DNA of 64,000 nucleotides. Source: Hirsutella rhossiliensis (Eukaryota > Ascomycota > Sordariomycetes > Hypocreales > Ophiocordycipitaceae). The notes beneath the pieces are model-generated. The model ran no database searches and had not been told where the DNA came from. It worked only from the letters and a program-made list of their open reading frames with translations. This document shows, piece after piece, positions 1 to 12,450 of this stretch. The position numbers and the translations under genes were made by a program. The stretch is taken from positions 434,001 to 498,000 of the forward strand of contig NW_025408683.1 in assembly GCF_020360975.1 (NCBI RefSeq), read 5' to 3'. The number at the start of each line of letters is the position of its first letter. Positions within the stretch are counted from its first letter, which is position 1.

Positions 1-3000
1 TATACCTTCCTTTACTTCTCGAAGTAGGGATAAAAAGGCAGCTAGGTAATCCTTTAAGAGAGGTGCCTTTCCTACCCCCTTAAGGGTTAAGACGGGAAGA
101 CTAATAAAGAAGGCTACTTCTAGATCTTCTTCTTATTCTATATAAGGAGGTATAGGAAGGTAGGCGTTTTCTAGCTCTACCGCTTTCCTATAGTCTCCTT
201 CTTCGTCTAGATTATCTAATCTAATAGCTTCCTCTTTTTCTTCGAAGTTAGCGTTATCCTTAACTACTTTAACGTCGGTTTCTTCTTTTATTTCCTTATC
301 TAAGACCTCTTCTTAAGATTATTAGGAAGGGGGGATTTAAATCTTTTAAATTAGCTAACGTTATAAGAGTAAGAGGGGCTATTAATCCCTCTTTCTATTA
401 AAGAAGCTAGATTTATCGAAAATTATATCCCTAGTTAAAATAAGCTTTTATAAAAGAGGAATCTAGATCTAAAAGATATTTATAGAATTATAGCTAATAA
501 GGTATCTAATAAAGGCTCTAGGATTAAGCTTTCTTTTCTTCTTCCTTTTTAGCTATATATCGGTAGTTATAGTATATACTTTATAGCTATAGGTATAAAG
601 GTAGGCTAGCGAGGCCCTCTTCTTCGTAAAGAGCTTAAGAAGGGATTTTTAGTCTATTCCTTAGGTAGTCCTTCTAGGGGTCCGGTTCTATAGGTAATAG
701 GCTGTCTTAATAACTTCCCTTTAAAGGTCGTAGGGAAGCCTTATAGTAAGTCTTATCGTATAGGCCCTTTTTATTATAGCACCCCTTAATCTTTCTACCC
801 CTCCGTTCTAGGCCTAGGTATTTAGTGCTAATAGGAGGGGTAAAATACCCCTTTTTTAAAGCTAATTTAAGATATTCTTCGTAAATAGCTCTCTATTAAA
901 CCGTATCTTCTTTACCTTATAGCCGAAGTAGGATTTTATCTAGTTAATAAAGTCTTAGAGGGTAGACTAGTTATACTTACTTAGGTAGGTCCGTAAGAAA
1001 TAAGGGAAAACTATCCCTAAAAAAGCGTCTATAAAAGACATTACCTTAATAAAGCTTTCCTAGTCCTTAGAGACGTCGGTCTAGTCGACCTAAATTTCCT
1101 TATATAGCTAGTCCGGCCGTAAAGGGGTTCGTCTAGAAATTCGTCTCCTAGTTTTTCCTTAGCTATAGTATTCGCATTTAACGGTCTTTAGGCCCCTTAT
1201 TTATACGCTCTATTATTAGCCTAGCTTATATAAAGCTAGGGGGCCTAGGTAACTAAGTTATACGTGCTAAAGAAGGCCGTTTCCTTAGGCTACTAAAAGA
1301 GGGTCCTTAGAACCTACCCTTCTAGCAAGGAAAGCTAACTTCTTAATAGGTTCCTTCCTAAGGATAGGTTAGAATTCGAGAATAAATTAACCGAATTTCT
1401 CCTTAATAAGTCTAATAGTCTAATTCTTTTAAACTAGCCTTATAGGCTTAGTCGTTATATCCTAGAAGATTCCTTTCTCTTAAAAAAGGTAGAAGGAAAT
1501 TAAGCTTATTAAAAATTAAGGGTAAAAAGCTACCCTTTTTCGTCGAAGAATTCGTATAGACCTATTAGGTAATTTTATCGTAAAATTCACCCTTTTATAT
1601 CCCTCTATCTATAAAGTTAATTCCCTAGTAATAAGGTATTCCATTTATACCTTCTTAAAGGACTAGAATTATAAGAGTATATTATAGATATCGAGGGAAG
1701 TACTAGAGTTAAGGATAGCTAATTTTTATAGGGGATAATTAGAGGGTCCTAACGGTTAGTCTTAGCCTTATTAATCTATAGGAAAGATAAAGGCCGGATT
1801 TACTATACTAATAATTTTTCCTTAAATATACGGCTTAAATAAGGGCAGCGGCGTTATTAGTTACTATTTCTTAGCAACCTAAATCTCGTCTATCTTCTTC
1901 TATAACGAGGGGTCCTCCTTAAGAGACTATTATACTATTTCTTATAGCCTCTTTAAAGGGTTAATTCCTTTAGGTCGGTTTTCCTCGAAGACCTACTAGT
2001 AGTCTTTTAGCCGATAGGGCCTTTTATATACTTAGTAGGTAGGTTGATTCCTCTTCGTTTATTTCTTTAAGGAATCCTCGTCCTAGTCTAGAAGGTCTAC
2101 TTAAAAACCCCCCCTTTTTACCCTTTATTACTAATTTTAATAAAGAGGTTCGATTTCGACTAGTTCCTTAATTTTTCGACTAACGGACTAAAAGGTCTAT
2201 TAGGGGACTAGTCGGGTCGGTTTATCTAACGGGACCGGGGCCGGTCCCGGAGTAAGAAGCGGAGCTAGGGCCGGGGCCGTAGCTATAGTTAAAGACGGCG
2301 TTAAGGCTCTTAAAGGAGGAGGAGCTAAAGGAGTAATAGCCGTAGTAGTAGTAGCAGGGGCCGTAGTAATAGGGGCTATAGCAGCTATAGGGGCAGTAGG
2401 TTAAACCGTCTAAGTTAAGTGCTAGCTACGAAGGAATAAAACTACTTACTAATATACTTTAGTAGCCTCTTTATCTAATTCCTAGCTAACTTCTCGAAAG
2501 ATAGTTAAGTAACCGTTACTAATAGGCTTTATTAGTAGAGATATATCCTATAGCTACTAGCCGGAAAGAGCTTCTATTAAGAAGTATTAGTTAGCTTCTT
2601 TAAGGATCTCTTCTTACTTAGCTAGCTACGAAGGAGCTAGTAGGTTCCTAGTAGAAAAGGCTCCTAGGTATATTATATAGGTCTTCTTAATATAGTTAGT
2701 TATATAGCCCCTTAAGGGAGCTATTAAGGTCTCGAGCTTTAAAAGCTACTACCTAAGAGTCTCTTTCTCTTAAAGAGAGATTAGCTTTACGGCACTAACG
2801 GATTCTATTATTACCGTACGAGCAGTAGTTAGCAGCTTTATCTCGTAAAGGTATTCCTTATAGTAACTATCGTAGTTACCTAAGGTAGTAGAAAAAGCTC
2901 TCTATTATACGGAGGTTAGCTTAGAGAAGAGGGAAGCTCCCTCTATAAAATCCATTGCCTTAGGACGAAGAGGGGGCTCGAGAGGGTCCTACCTATTAAA

Positions 3001-3272
3001 GAAGACTAAATTATATATAGTTCTATCTATACGACCCTATAGCTCCTTTACCTACTTATCTTAATCTTAGGGCTTTATAAGAATCGTCCTATAGACCGTA
3101 GGGACGGTAAAGGAGTCGTTTTTCGATATTATTATAGGGGAAGGGTAGAAAAGTTAGTTAAAAATCGGCTTTTCTAGTAAGAGGGGTAAAAGGAAGCTAC
3201 GAGGGATATAAGAAAGGTGCCTTTTATAGTAGCCGGAACTTATAGGAATTCTATTCCTCCTAGGCTTATAAC
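1..3272 (-). mobile_element. Ty1/copia retrotransposon CopA copy 1, internal region, RIP-degraded and cut by the window edge
   Basis: This stretch is nearly collinear with 38,800-42,060, and most differences are C/T or G/A changes, as expected for two RIP-mutated copies of one element. Read on the minus strand, gag lies near its 5' LTR at 3,273-3,761 and integrase toward the window start. A C-containing block around 1,165-1,200 (reverse complement, ...KTVKCEYYS) looks like the integrase zinc-finger region. The reverse transcriptase and RNase H seen in the second copy would lie outside the window. Stop codons occur throughout every frame, so nothing is expressible. A Ty1/copia identity rests on the collinear copy, which has an FYVDD reverse transcriptase motif downstream of integrase. 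Confidence 0.82.
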
Positions 3273-3761
3273 TCTCTTAAAGAGAGATATAAGAAGTATA
3301 TATAAAATATATAAAGGTAAAATTAAAAGTAAGGGGTCGGATAAGTAGGGCAGAGATATTTAATTCTTATAAGGGTAGTAATTATAGTAGGGGAGTGTTT
3401 ATTATATTGCCTTAATTCTCCTTCTTTCCTTTATCTAACGTCCCTCTTTATACCTATTTAGTATCTTAATTAATAAAGAAGATCTTACTTAAAGAAGCTA
3501 CTAATATCCTTTTAACTACTAAGCTTTTTACTAGTTTTCCCCCTCTTTTCTAGCCGTTGCCGGTATATCCGTTTTATCTCTCGCTACCTCTATAGGAAGC
3601 TATCGCTACTTCTAATTCCCCTTATACCCCTACCCTCCTTTCTATACCTCTTTTTAGCTCCTTCTTCCTTCTTCTATACTAGGTGTTTTTAGCTTCCTTA
3701 GTCCCTCTTACTAAGGGATATCTCTAAGAACTATAAAATTAAGCTACGCTTCGCGATAATA
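3273..3761 (-). repeat. CopA 5' LTR (copy 1)
   Basis: A block of about 490 bp repeated at 36,244-36,686 and 42,061-42,541 in the same orientation, and at 34,869-35,354 and 50,280-50,745 inverted. The internal-side junction reads ...TCTCTTTAAGAG followed by a conserved GTTATAAGCC stretch (coding sense), which is the likely primer-binding side. The outer edge lies near the GCGATAATA sequence. Confidence 0.8.
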
Positions 3762-4668
3762 ATATATAGCTATTAAATATATATATATAGAAAGCTAAGA
3801 GGGAAGTCTTAAGAAAAATACTATCCTTAAGGCTTAAAGGTCTAAGGGTATAAGTTAGCTTTAATCTTTACCTTAGCCTTATAATAGTATATAATAGGGA
3901 AAATAACTTCGCCCTATTTACTTATATAACTATATCTATAAGGTTCTATTACTTAATAGAAAGAAAAATAAGTATTAAGGATATCTATAATACTTTTATA
4001 GCGTTACTTAAAACTTAAAATAAAGTTAAGATAACTATATTAGTTATTAATAAGGAAAGGGCTCTTTTAATAATAAAATAAATAGATTATATAACTAATA
4101 GAAGGATATAAGTTATATAGTTAGCCCCTTTAATACCTATATAAAATAGTTATATAAAGAGATTAAGGGTAATAGTAAAGGAAAAAGTAAGGGTTATAAG
4201 GCTTAAGTTAAAGCTTCTAAAAAAGCTATAGTTAGAGATATACTATATAGTAGTATACTTACTTAATATAATACCCTTTAAATTATATAATTATAGCTAG
4301 TAGAGCCTATATAAGCGTTAGTAGACCTAGATAAAAGAAAATAATCTATTATATTACTATATTAAAGATATTAAACTAGATATTATATATTTAAGGGTCT
4401 TTAGCTATATAGTACTCTTAATAATAATTAAAATATTAGAATATATTAAGTTATATAAAATATAGTTACCTTTTAAGTAAAGAGATTATATTAGCTACTT
4501 AGTAAGCTATAAGTTTAATTAATATTATATTATAAAATACTATTAATTAAATAAAAGAAACTAATAGTATTAGCTAATATATAGTTTAATAAGTTTATAA
4601 TCTATAATATAAAAAGAGAAGAGTAAGTTTAGCTAGTTTAAATATATAGCTATAATATCCTTAGAGAT
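3762..4668 (+). pseudogene. Relic of a copia-type integrase/pol region, plus strand
   Basis: Translating roughly 3,900-4,560 on the plus strand gives a stop-ridden but recognisable copia integrase core: a stretch like FYYLIERK, then ...KTQNKVKITILVINKERA, a later ...RLRVIVKEKVRVIRLK helix, and the post-integrase segment with ...YYIKDIKLDI and LRVFSYI. These resemble the region between the catalytic core and RT in Ty1/copia polyproteins. No LTR belonging to it is visible. Base composition is very AT-rich, so this is an old, heavily RIP-mutated fragment. It runs opposite to the CopA copy beside it. The family assignment is by eye. Confidence 0.55.
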
Positions 4669-4855
4669 TATTATAAAGTAAGTAGAGGCGTATATATAGG
4701 TACCGTTTATAAGATAATATTAATAAGCTATATAGAGCTTTTTTATACGCGGCTAGCCTATATATATATATATAGGATCCGGCCCTTTATATATAACTTA
4801 TACGGCTTAGGCTATAGCCTAAGCCTATAACCTATAATAGTTAAAGACTCTTATA
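4669..4855 (-). repeat. GypA LTR (3' LTR of a fragment)
   Basis: A copy of the 186-bp LTR that bounds the full-length GypA at 42,656-42,841 and 49,425-49,610. It begins TATTATAAAG (ancestrally TGTTACGGAG) and ends ACTCTTATA. A fourth copy is at 27,628-27,813. Confidence 0.85.
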
Positions 4856-5130
4856 TAATGCCCTCCCTTAAGCGCGGCGCGGCGCTGCCTTATTAACGGC
4901 TTCTATACTATTAAGCCTATACTACTAGCTTTACCTTACCTTTTTCCCGTTAATCGTACTAGCCCTACTAGCCTTATTATCCCCGCGCTTATTAGCCTAG
5001 GCAGCTATAACCTAGCTCTACGCTTATTAGCCGGCTAGCCGTTTAAATAAGGGCGCAACCTATTATATACGCCCTTAGGTAGCCGGCGACCGGCCCGGAC
5101 CTATATAAGCCTTAGGTTACCCGTCCCCTT
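4856..5130 (-). mobile_element. GypA internal fragment next to its 3' LTR
   Basis: Collinear with 42,842-43,110 of the full-length GypA (shared GCGCGGCGCGGC block, then the CTTACCTTTTT-type tract). It stops abruptly at about 5,130, where GypB gag sequence in minus orientation starts. Only the non-gag-pol 3' region of GypA is represented. Confidence 0.8.
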
Positions 5131-6508
5131 TAATTTTAAGTATTTCTTTAAATTCTTTAAAGTATAGAGCGTATTCTCTAATTATAGCGTTTTCCTTTAA
5201 TAGCGAGGGTAGTAGTATAAGTTCGTTCTTATCTTCTATTTCTCTAGGTATTTCTTATTCTTTAGAGCTTATATCGTCGATACTTTATTATTCCTCCTTA
5301 GGTTATTATCTAAGTTTTATAAGTATAAAGGCTACGTCTATATCTTCTTTATTATATTATTTATAGACTACCTATTATTATTATCGATTTTTATTTTATA
5401 TATCTTCTTAGAATCGTTTACCGTTCTTCTTAATCTAGTTTTAAGAGACTCCTTTAAGATAGGGGTATTTCGGTTCTATAAATTTAACTTATTTCTATAT
5501 TTTAGGATCCCTTTATTATATTATTATAAGGGTTTTCCTTAATAGCTTTAAGAACTATCCGGTACTATTTTTATCGCTTAGGTATACTATATATTTATTA
5601 TTATAGTATATAGTTTAACTAAGGAGTTTATATTTTAGTTCTTATCTATTAGTAGCGTTTAGGTATTTCTTACCTTCTAAGGCTAGTACTTAGTAGGTTT
5701 TTATCTCCTTATAAGGTTATTTATATTCTTTAAAGTAATATCTAAGTTTCTTATAGTTAAAATACTTTACTTTACTTTTCTATATTATATTTAGATCTAT
5801 CTTACTTAAGATAGTTATATAGGTATTAGTAATAGGAGTTTCGCGCTTTTTTTTATAGTTAGCGCGTTAGTTAAAGTTATTCCTATAAAAAGGGTTTTAG
5901 TTTCCTCTTCCTTATTTCTTTTCTTAGTATTACGTATACTATTTATTATTAATTTATACTATTATAGTAATATAGTCTAAGAGGTTATTAAGTCTATTTT
6001 CCTTATAGAGCTTATCCTTAACTTCTTTTTTAAGCCTATCGTAGAATTATAATATAAGAGGTTCGTCGTCCTAATTAAGTTTTAAGGTAACTTAACGGAA
6101 CTTTATAGTATAATCTAATACTAAGATCCTTTATTAAAGTTCTTAAAGTTTATATTTAGCTTCTTATTCCTTATTAGTTATTCTAAATACCTTTATAATA
6201 GCCTCTCTAAATCCTTAGAAACTAATAAAGACTTCGTTTATCTTATTATCTCGTTATACTAGTTAGTTATTAAGAAAATCCCTTATAATAGGTCTAAACT
6301 AAGCGAGTGCTATTTTAAATAAATAATTTCCTATATAAAGTACCTTTTTAACTAGGTCTAAGAGTTTAGTAGGGTAAAACTAGTAGTAGGCCTTAAGTTA
6401 AGTAAGAAAGTCTTAAAGCGTGCTATAAATACCGTCGAATAGTCCTAGCTATTTTAGTTTAACTACTTCTTTAAGGTCCTTAACGTATCCGTTGCCTCCT
6501 CTATTCCT
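5131..6508 (-). mobile_element. GypB gag fragment, inverted
   Basis: The reverse complement matches 57,966-59,340 of the GypB element at the right end of the window. Examples are the TTCGAAGAATTCGAAGAAATAC-like stretch (here near 5,140-5,160) and the block right after the LTR (near 6,380-6,505). The copy here is far more AT-rich, so it has been RIP-mutated more deeply. Its left edge is a sharp junction with GypA sequence. No pol domains are present. Confidence 0.78.
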
Positions 6509-6945
6509 AAGTAACTATACCTTATATCGAAGGGTAATAATCTCACGTATTATATCCTAAGGCAATATAGTAGCTCTAGAGTTAGTTAATCTAGCTTACT
6601 ATATAGGTATATTAATAGTTATAATATTACTTAGAGTAACGTAGTATTATACTAAATAAGAGCTTTTAACGTATAATAACTAGTATTATTCCTAAGGAAT
6701 AAACCTATCGAGGGGTTTATATTAATAGATATAATAAGGCGTAGTCTAAGTAATAGTAAGTATATTACGTTAGTAATAAGTCGGAGGTTATAGACTATAG
6801 ACTATAACTAGGTAATTAGAATTAGAGATAGAATCGTAATAAAGATCTATATTAAAAGCTATTAAGCTATCTATCTAAAAGAGTAAAAGTAAGTAACTAT
6901 ATATACCTATAGAGACTATCTTTAGATTATAGACCTAGCTATAAT
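6509..6945 (-). repeat. GypB LTR, inverted, truncated
   Basis: Reverse complement of the 3' two-thirds of the LTR variant at 16,894-17,505; also similar to 57,278-57,965. Similarity fades after the sequence AGCTATAATCCC at about 6,940. From about 6,946 to 7,194 I see only AT-rich sequence with no recognisable feature. Confidence 0.7.
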
Positions 6946-7194
6946 CCCCTTTATAGCTTACTATAGCTTACTTATAAGCTATACTCTTAAGTAGTAATCT
7001 ATTTATATAAGGCTTACTTAGCTTATATACGCTTTAGGTAAGCTAAGCCTAAGTAGCTTCTTATTCTAACTATTATTCCGAGCTATCTTATTACGTAACT
7101 ATAGCTAGCTCTCCTATAGCCCGCTAACTATAGTTATAATACGATATCTCCCCTCCTTTTAGTCTTATCCGTAAGACCTATTACTACCTTAGCC

Positions 7195-7260
7195 GCTATA
7201 TATAAATATACCCTTATCGCGCGTATATATATTCCTTGTTCGTCCTTTTTATCCCTTAGG
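7195..7260 (+). promoter_or_regulatory. TATA-box-like sequence with pyrimidine tract
   Basis: A TATATATAAATATA stretch is followed by a T/C-rich run (TTCCTTGTTCGTCCTTTTT), just upstream of the Zn2Cys6-like relic. The same arrangement precedes the antisense relic in GypA (43,131) and the gag-like relic (54,045-54,090). In such AT-rich DNA a TATA box alone is weak evidence. Confidence 0.3.
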
Positions 7261-8128
7261 ATATACTACTAATAGTATATTTAGTTATATATTAAAAGAT
7301 CGTTCTTATAAGACCCTTAAGCGTATTTATTTAGCTAAGTCTATTAATTATCTTAGTTTCGACGTTATACTATATTCTTTTTATTCGTCGCGCGGCTTCC
7401 GCTATAAAATACTAGAGAAATCTTTTAAGTATACTAAATATATATAGCGGGGTCGTTCTTATAATACGTTAGGCGTAGCGATTAGCTCTTATAAGTAACC
7501 TTATTATCCTACCTATTATTTATAGCTAACGTGTCTCTTAGTATCCTAAATAAATCTAGAGTCCGATCGATTAGATAAAGAAGAAGAAATTACTAAGGAG
7601 TAAATATTAAAAGCTTAAGCCGACCTAAATAAAGCCTTAGCTCGTTTAGCGTAGCTTTACCGTTAAAAGCGCTAGCTAAAGATAAAGGGTACTAAGATAG
7701 TCTATTAAGGCCTTCGTTCCTTAGATAACCTTAACGAGGTAGAGCGTTAAGAATCTAAAGCGGTAGTCGACGTTTAGTTAATAGGTAGATTTAATATAAT
7801 TAATTAGAATGCTATTAGTTCGTTAAGCGATTTTATAATACCTAGGGTAGATTTTACTAGTAGAACTATCGAAGTAAAGAACTATAGTAGGTTAAGTGCT
7901 TAAGTAGTTCCTAGGTATTTTCTTTTAATCTATATCCCTTCTACTTAATAAGGTACTTTTATTACTAACCTTATTTTCTTAAATTTAGTATTTATTTAGC
8001 TTTATATTCTTAATCGTCGTCGACTGAATTTTTTTCCTATAGTTTAGCGTTTTATAGCGCTAGTTCTAGTAATAAGATATAAAATATTAGGTATATCTAT
8101 ATTATTATTAGTAGCGAAAGTTCGTAGT
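7210..8128 (+). pseudogene. Relic ORF with a Zn2Cys6-spaced motif (Cys changed to Tyr) and coiled coil
   Basis: In the plus frame starting at 7,364, six tyrosine codons fall at 7,373, 7,382, 7,403, 7,430, 7,439 and 7,460. They give Y-x2-Y-x6-Y-x8-Y-x2-Y-x6-Y, the spacing of a fungal Zn(II)2Cys6 cluster if every TAY was once TGY, the change RIP makes. A charged region follows (7,555-7,760; ESDRLDKEEEITKE, then KRxLKIKGTKIVYxGLRSLDNL), which looks like a coiled coil. Stops are mainly TAG/TAA, consistent with former CAG/CAA/TGG codons. I recall fungal transposon-associated hypothetical proteins with paired-cysteine motifs and a coiled coil, but cannot name the family. The relic ends where the CopB LTR begins. 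Function is unknown. Confidence 0.5.
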
Positions 8129-8825
8129 TATAAGAGGGTATAAGCAATAAGCATAGAATCGGGTAATCGATAACGTAAGCGGAAAGATCGGTCGAAGGAG
8201 TATAGGGTAGGATTTCGTCCGGAATTTATAACGAGCATATAAGGGGCTGAATAATATATTAAAAGAATAGCGTTGCAAAAGATACTTTTAAACTTACTTA
8301 TTATATCTACTACTCCTAGGGAAATCCTTTATCTTTTATAGACTATTGCTCGCCTACTAGTATACTAATTAGTTAGCTTTCTAGTATATTCTATAGTGCT
8401 TAAAAAGCTCTATCTATAGTATATCTTCCTAACTTAGTAGGTGGTCTAATTATAGCGTGATGGTTAACGTAAGACTATGGGTTCTAGTATAAGTAGTGGA
8501 TTTAACTAGAATGTTCTATGCCCTACCTATTCTCGTATCGCGGATATTTTCGGAACCGCTAGGCCAAAATAGGCAATAGGGTATCCGTTCTGCTTATAAT
8601 TAACTTATGCATTTTATGCATATTTTTATTTATAGGGATAGGCTTATCCTAACCCGCTTTTCCTAGAGGAAGATATAGATGTCTAGTAGAGGTCTTTATC
8701 TTTTAAGGGTTATTCCCTTAGACTATATTATAAAGCCTCTTTTTACTAGCTTATTCTATAAAGCCTCCCTTTCGCCTATTATTTCTTTATAATAGTAAAA
8801 TAGGAATATAAGGGTATATTCTTAT
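8129..8825 (-). repeat. CopB 3' LTR
   Basis: A 697-bp sequence with a close copy at 26,205-26,901, which is bounded by a perfect 5-bp target duplication and therefore fixes the LTR limits. The inner edge ends ...CTTATA and is followed by GCCTCCCTTAAAGAG. In coding sense that is CTCTTTAAGGGAGGC, a good polypurine tract. It is less RIP-scarred than its neighbours and still holds several CA/TG dinucleotides. Confidence 0.85.
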
Positions 8826-10698
8826 AGCCTCCCTTAAAGAGTACTAGGTAAATAGTGCTCTTTACTAGTTATTTCTTTTATAGTAGAATAATCCTTATTA
8901 AGAATAAGGTGTATAATAGGAATATAAGGGAAAATTTTAAGACCCTTTCTAGGAAAAACCTTAGTAGGAAAAATCCTAGTTATAGTTATAATTATTTCTC
9001 TTCTTTTTAAGTAAACCTTTATAAGGAAAAAGCCTTATAGAGTTATTATTATAAGGAACCTTTTAATAAGGAAAAACCCTATTTTTATAAGTTGTTTTTT
9101 ATTAATAGGAAACCTTTTTAAAGGAAAAACCTATTAGTTATATATAGAGGAAAAGCTAAGAAAGTAAAAGATAGCTAAAAAACCTCTATTAAGGGGATAT
9201 AAGCTTTTCTTTTTAAGGCTCTTTTAATTCCCTAAGGGAAAGAAGCTCTTAGAACTTAAAGAATTTTTCTCTTCTTAGTTCCTTAGTAAATATATCGGCA
9301 ATATTATCTTCGGATTTAATATAGAAAATCCGAATCTTCTTTTCCTTAATATTTTCTTGGGTATAGAAGTAAGCAATATCTATATGCTTTATCTTTTTAT
9401 AAAATTCCGGATTTTCAGCTAATTTAATAGCTGCCTCGTTATCCGTTAAGATAGGAGGTATAGTATTAGGAATTCTAATAGATAAGCTATTATTTATCGT
9501 ATAAAATAGCCGATTTAGATATAAAGCTTCTTTATTAGCCTCCCTAAGGGCAATAAATTTAGCTTCGTAGGTTAATAGGGCTATAGATTTTTGCTTCTAG
9601 TAGGCCTAACTTATAATATTTTTATAAATATAGAAATAGTATCCGGAAATGGATTTTCTATCTATAAGGTTAGACGCTAAGCTAGCGTTAGAATAACCTT
9701 TTATAAAATTATAAGTATAAGGGATATTGCAATAATAAATTATCCCTAGGTTAGGATATTTATTTAAATATTTCTAGATAGTATTTAACGCTTTAAAATA
9801 TATATTATCTAGTTTAGAAGTAAATCTAGCGTAGGAAATAACAGTATATAAAATCTCTAGCCTACTTATTATAGCTAGATATAATAGAGCCCTTATTTCC
9901 CTTTAGTAAATAAGGATTTCTTTTTACGAAGGCATTATAGTAGCCTTTTTAAGCTTTACTCCTACTATAGTAGGCGTATTAAAAGTCCCTAAGTCTTCTT
10001 TATTATATTCTTATATTTTATTACGAGTATATCCTATAATATAAATATCTCCTTTCTACTTTAGTTTATAATTATATATATTCTTAAGAAGTCTTTTAGT
10101 TCGCTTAGAGGCTAAACCTTTATATAATCTACTACTTTTTTAGGCAGACTATTTATTATACCTCTATTAGGCCCTATTATTAGGAGGTTATCTACGTAGA
10201 TTGCTATCGTAATTTTATATTGCGTATTTATAAATACCCCTTTATCTATAAGAAGGCTGAAAATCCTATCTTAGCTAATATAGAGCTAAGATAGTTATAC
10301 TAGAGCTTTAGGCTTTATTTAAGGCCGTATAATACTTTCTTTAATTTTACTACTAGCCTTTTCTTTTTATATAGCTCTAGAAACTATAAATAGCTAATAT
10401 TATACTTATACTAGTTTTTATTAAACTAGTCTTTAAGTATTAGCTCTTCGTAGCCTATATGGGATTTTATATAAATATCCGTATCTATTTCGGTATATAT
10501 AAAGGCATTTTTTATATCGTATTATAGTAGAGTATAATTATTAGAAATAGCTATTATAAGTAGTATTCTAATAGATTCGGGTCTTACTATCGTAGAAAAG
10601 GTTTCTAAATAATCTAGGCCGTAGACCTAATTAAATCCTTATACTACGTAGCGGGCTTTATATTTAATAATATTATTATTATTATCCCGCTTTATTTT
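8826..10698 (-). mobile_element. CopB copia fragment: RNase H and 3' part of reverse transcriptase
   Basis: On the minus strand, about 9,290-9,420 reads as the conserved end of copia RNase H (KIRIFYIKSEDNIADIF-like, followed by TK). The reverse transcriptase extends upward past 10,200-10,690. The polypurine tract abuts the 3' LTR at 8,825. The element is interrupted at 10,698, where a CopC LTR begins, and the rest of it is not found beyond CopC, so the 5' two-thirds were lost or moved. Several frames stay open longer here than in CopA, suggesting lighter RIP. Confidence 0.75.
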
Positions 10699-11266
10699 TC
10701 TTAAGGTATATAAGTAAAAGCGGAATTTTAGGAAATTAAGGAATTACGTAAGACTACGTAATAGAGGGGAAGGAGGAGTATAAGGTAGGATTTTCAATGG
10801 AATTTATTAGTAGTATATTAGTATATAGAAGAGGTATTAAAGTTAATAATTCTCTATCTATCTACTAGCGGACATACTATCTTATATAGATAATTATAGC
10901 TAAACGGAAGAACCTTTCGGGACTAGATTTAGGCTGCCGTATAGCCCTAAGACTAGGAAATTCCGTGATACCTCGAGTAAATCTAGAAGTATCTTAGTTC
11001 TACTAATATTCGTGTTTAAAGGAGGTTAGTCGTGCCGGTATTCTTAAGAGGTCTTAGCTAGTATTCTAAGCTAGCTCTGTTCCTTCGATTCCCGATTATA
11101 CGATAACCGGTAACCCGTTTAATGCATAATAACATGTAAAATAACCAGCGATTCTTGCTTTATAGGATGGGATTTTATCTATAATTAATATACTACTTAT
11201 TATCTTATATAATCGGGAGAGTATATTATAGCTGCTTTATTTATAGTAGGAACACCGTTCCTTATA
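10699..11266 (-). repeat. CopC 3' LTR
   Basis: 568 bp, beginning TCTTAAGGTATATAAG and ending ACACCGTTCCTTATA. The same sequence is at 16,123-16,692, and inverted at 12,451-12,763 (partial) and 23,908-24,475 (complete, with target duplication). The inner edge meets GCCTCCCTTAAAGAG, the same polypurine tract as CopB. The five bases outside (ATTTT) do not match those outside the 5' LTR (TACCT). Confidence 0.87.
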
Positions 11267-11636
11267 GCCTCCCTTAAAGAGTAGATTTATATACTCTTTA
11301 CTAATTTATTTATAGTAGTATATATATAGGGTAAAAACCGAATTTTAGGAAAACCATTCTTATACCTTAATAGGATATATAAAACCCTATTCTTTCTTAG
11401 GAAAAAATCCTTGGGTATATACTAATAGAAAAACCTATAGTAGGAAAAATCTATAGTTATAATAATTATTTATAGGATAACCTTATATAAGGTAAAACCT
11501 ATTATTGCTAGGAAAATCTTAATAGATAAAAACCTAGTAAATATTTCTCTAGGAAACCTAAAAGGAAAAACCTAGTAAGGGAAAGATATAGAAAGCATAA
11601 GAAATATCTAAAAACCCCTTTTAATTACTTAGGAAC

Positions 11637-11921
11637 TTATATTAAGGATAGACTATCTCTAAATTTATAGAGTAATCTAGGTCTTAATTCCTTCGTAAAA
11701 ATATTAGCTATATTATCTTCTAATTTAATATAAAAAACTCTAATTTCCCCTTCTCTTATATTAGTTCTAGTATAGTAATAGGCTAATCTTATATACTTAG
11801 ACCTTTTATAAAATTCCGGATTTTCTGCTAATTTAATAGTAGTAGTATTATCCGTTAAAATAGGAGGTATAGTATTAAGAATCTTAATAGATAGATCCTT
11901 AGTAATATTTTTAAAAAGCAT
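11637..11921 (-). pseudogene. Open remnant of CopC RNase H, C-terminal end of pol
   Basis: A 94-residue open frame with an ATG that is probably internal rather than a real start. It contains KYIRLAYYYTRTN, then GEIRVFYIKLEDNIANIFTKEL, matching the conserved end of Ty1/copia polyproteins (typically K-H-I-D-[IV]-[RK]...H-x-R...ADIxTK). The His of the family pattern appears as Tyr and the Asp of ADIFTK as Asn, both transitions RIP would make. The frame ends just before the polypurine tract and LTR. It is a surviving piece of a dead element, not a host gene. Confidence 0.75.
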
Positions 11922-12450
11922 ATTTAAATAAATAGCTTCTTTATTTGCCTCCCTAAGGCTAATATACTCTACTTCGTAGGTAGAAAGGGCAATAGCTTTC
12001 TACTTAGAGCAAGCCTAGCTTATTATATTATTATATATATAAAAATAGTAACCGGAAAAGGATTTTCCGTCCGTTAAATCCGACGCCTAGCTAGAGTCGG
12101 TAAAACCCTTTATATATAAATAGGTAAAAGGGATATTGCAATTATATTTAATCTTTAGGCTAGGGAATTTATTTAAATATTTCTAAATCATATTTAAAGC
12201 TATAAAATGCGTCTAGTTAGGCTTAGCCGCGAACCTAGCGCAGGAAATTATAGAATATAAGACATCTAGCCTAGTAAATAAGGCTAAGTATAATAGAGAT
12301 CCTATTTCTTTCTAAAATTATAATATATCTTCCTTAGAAGGTAATTCCTTTACTTTTATAAGCTTAAAGCCTATTATAGCGGGTAAATTCGAAGTTCCTA
12401 AACCTTCTTTATTAAATTCCTTTAATTTATTTAAGGTATAATTTTCTTTA

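Noticed and set aside
2220..2400. GC-rich repeats GGACCGGGGCCGGT and GTAGTAGTAGCAGG as a possible regulatory array or CRISPR-like array
   Set aside because: They are collinear with 41,030-41,170 of CopA and encode low-complexity Gly/Ala sequence in gag; no spacer-repeat structure.
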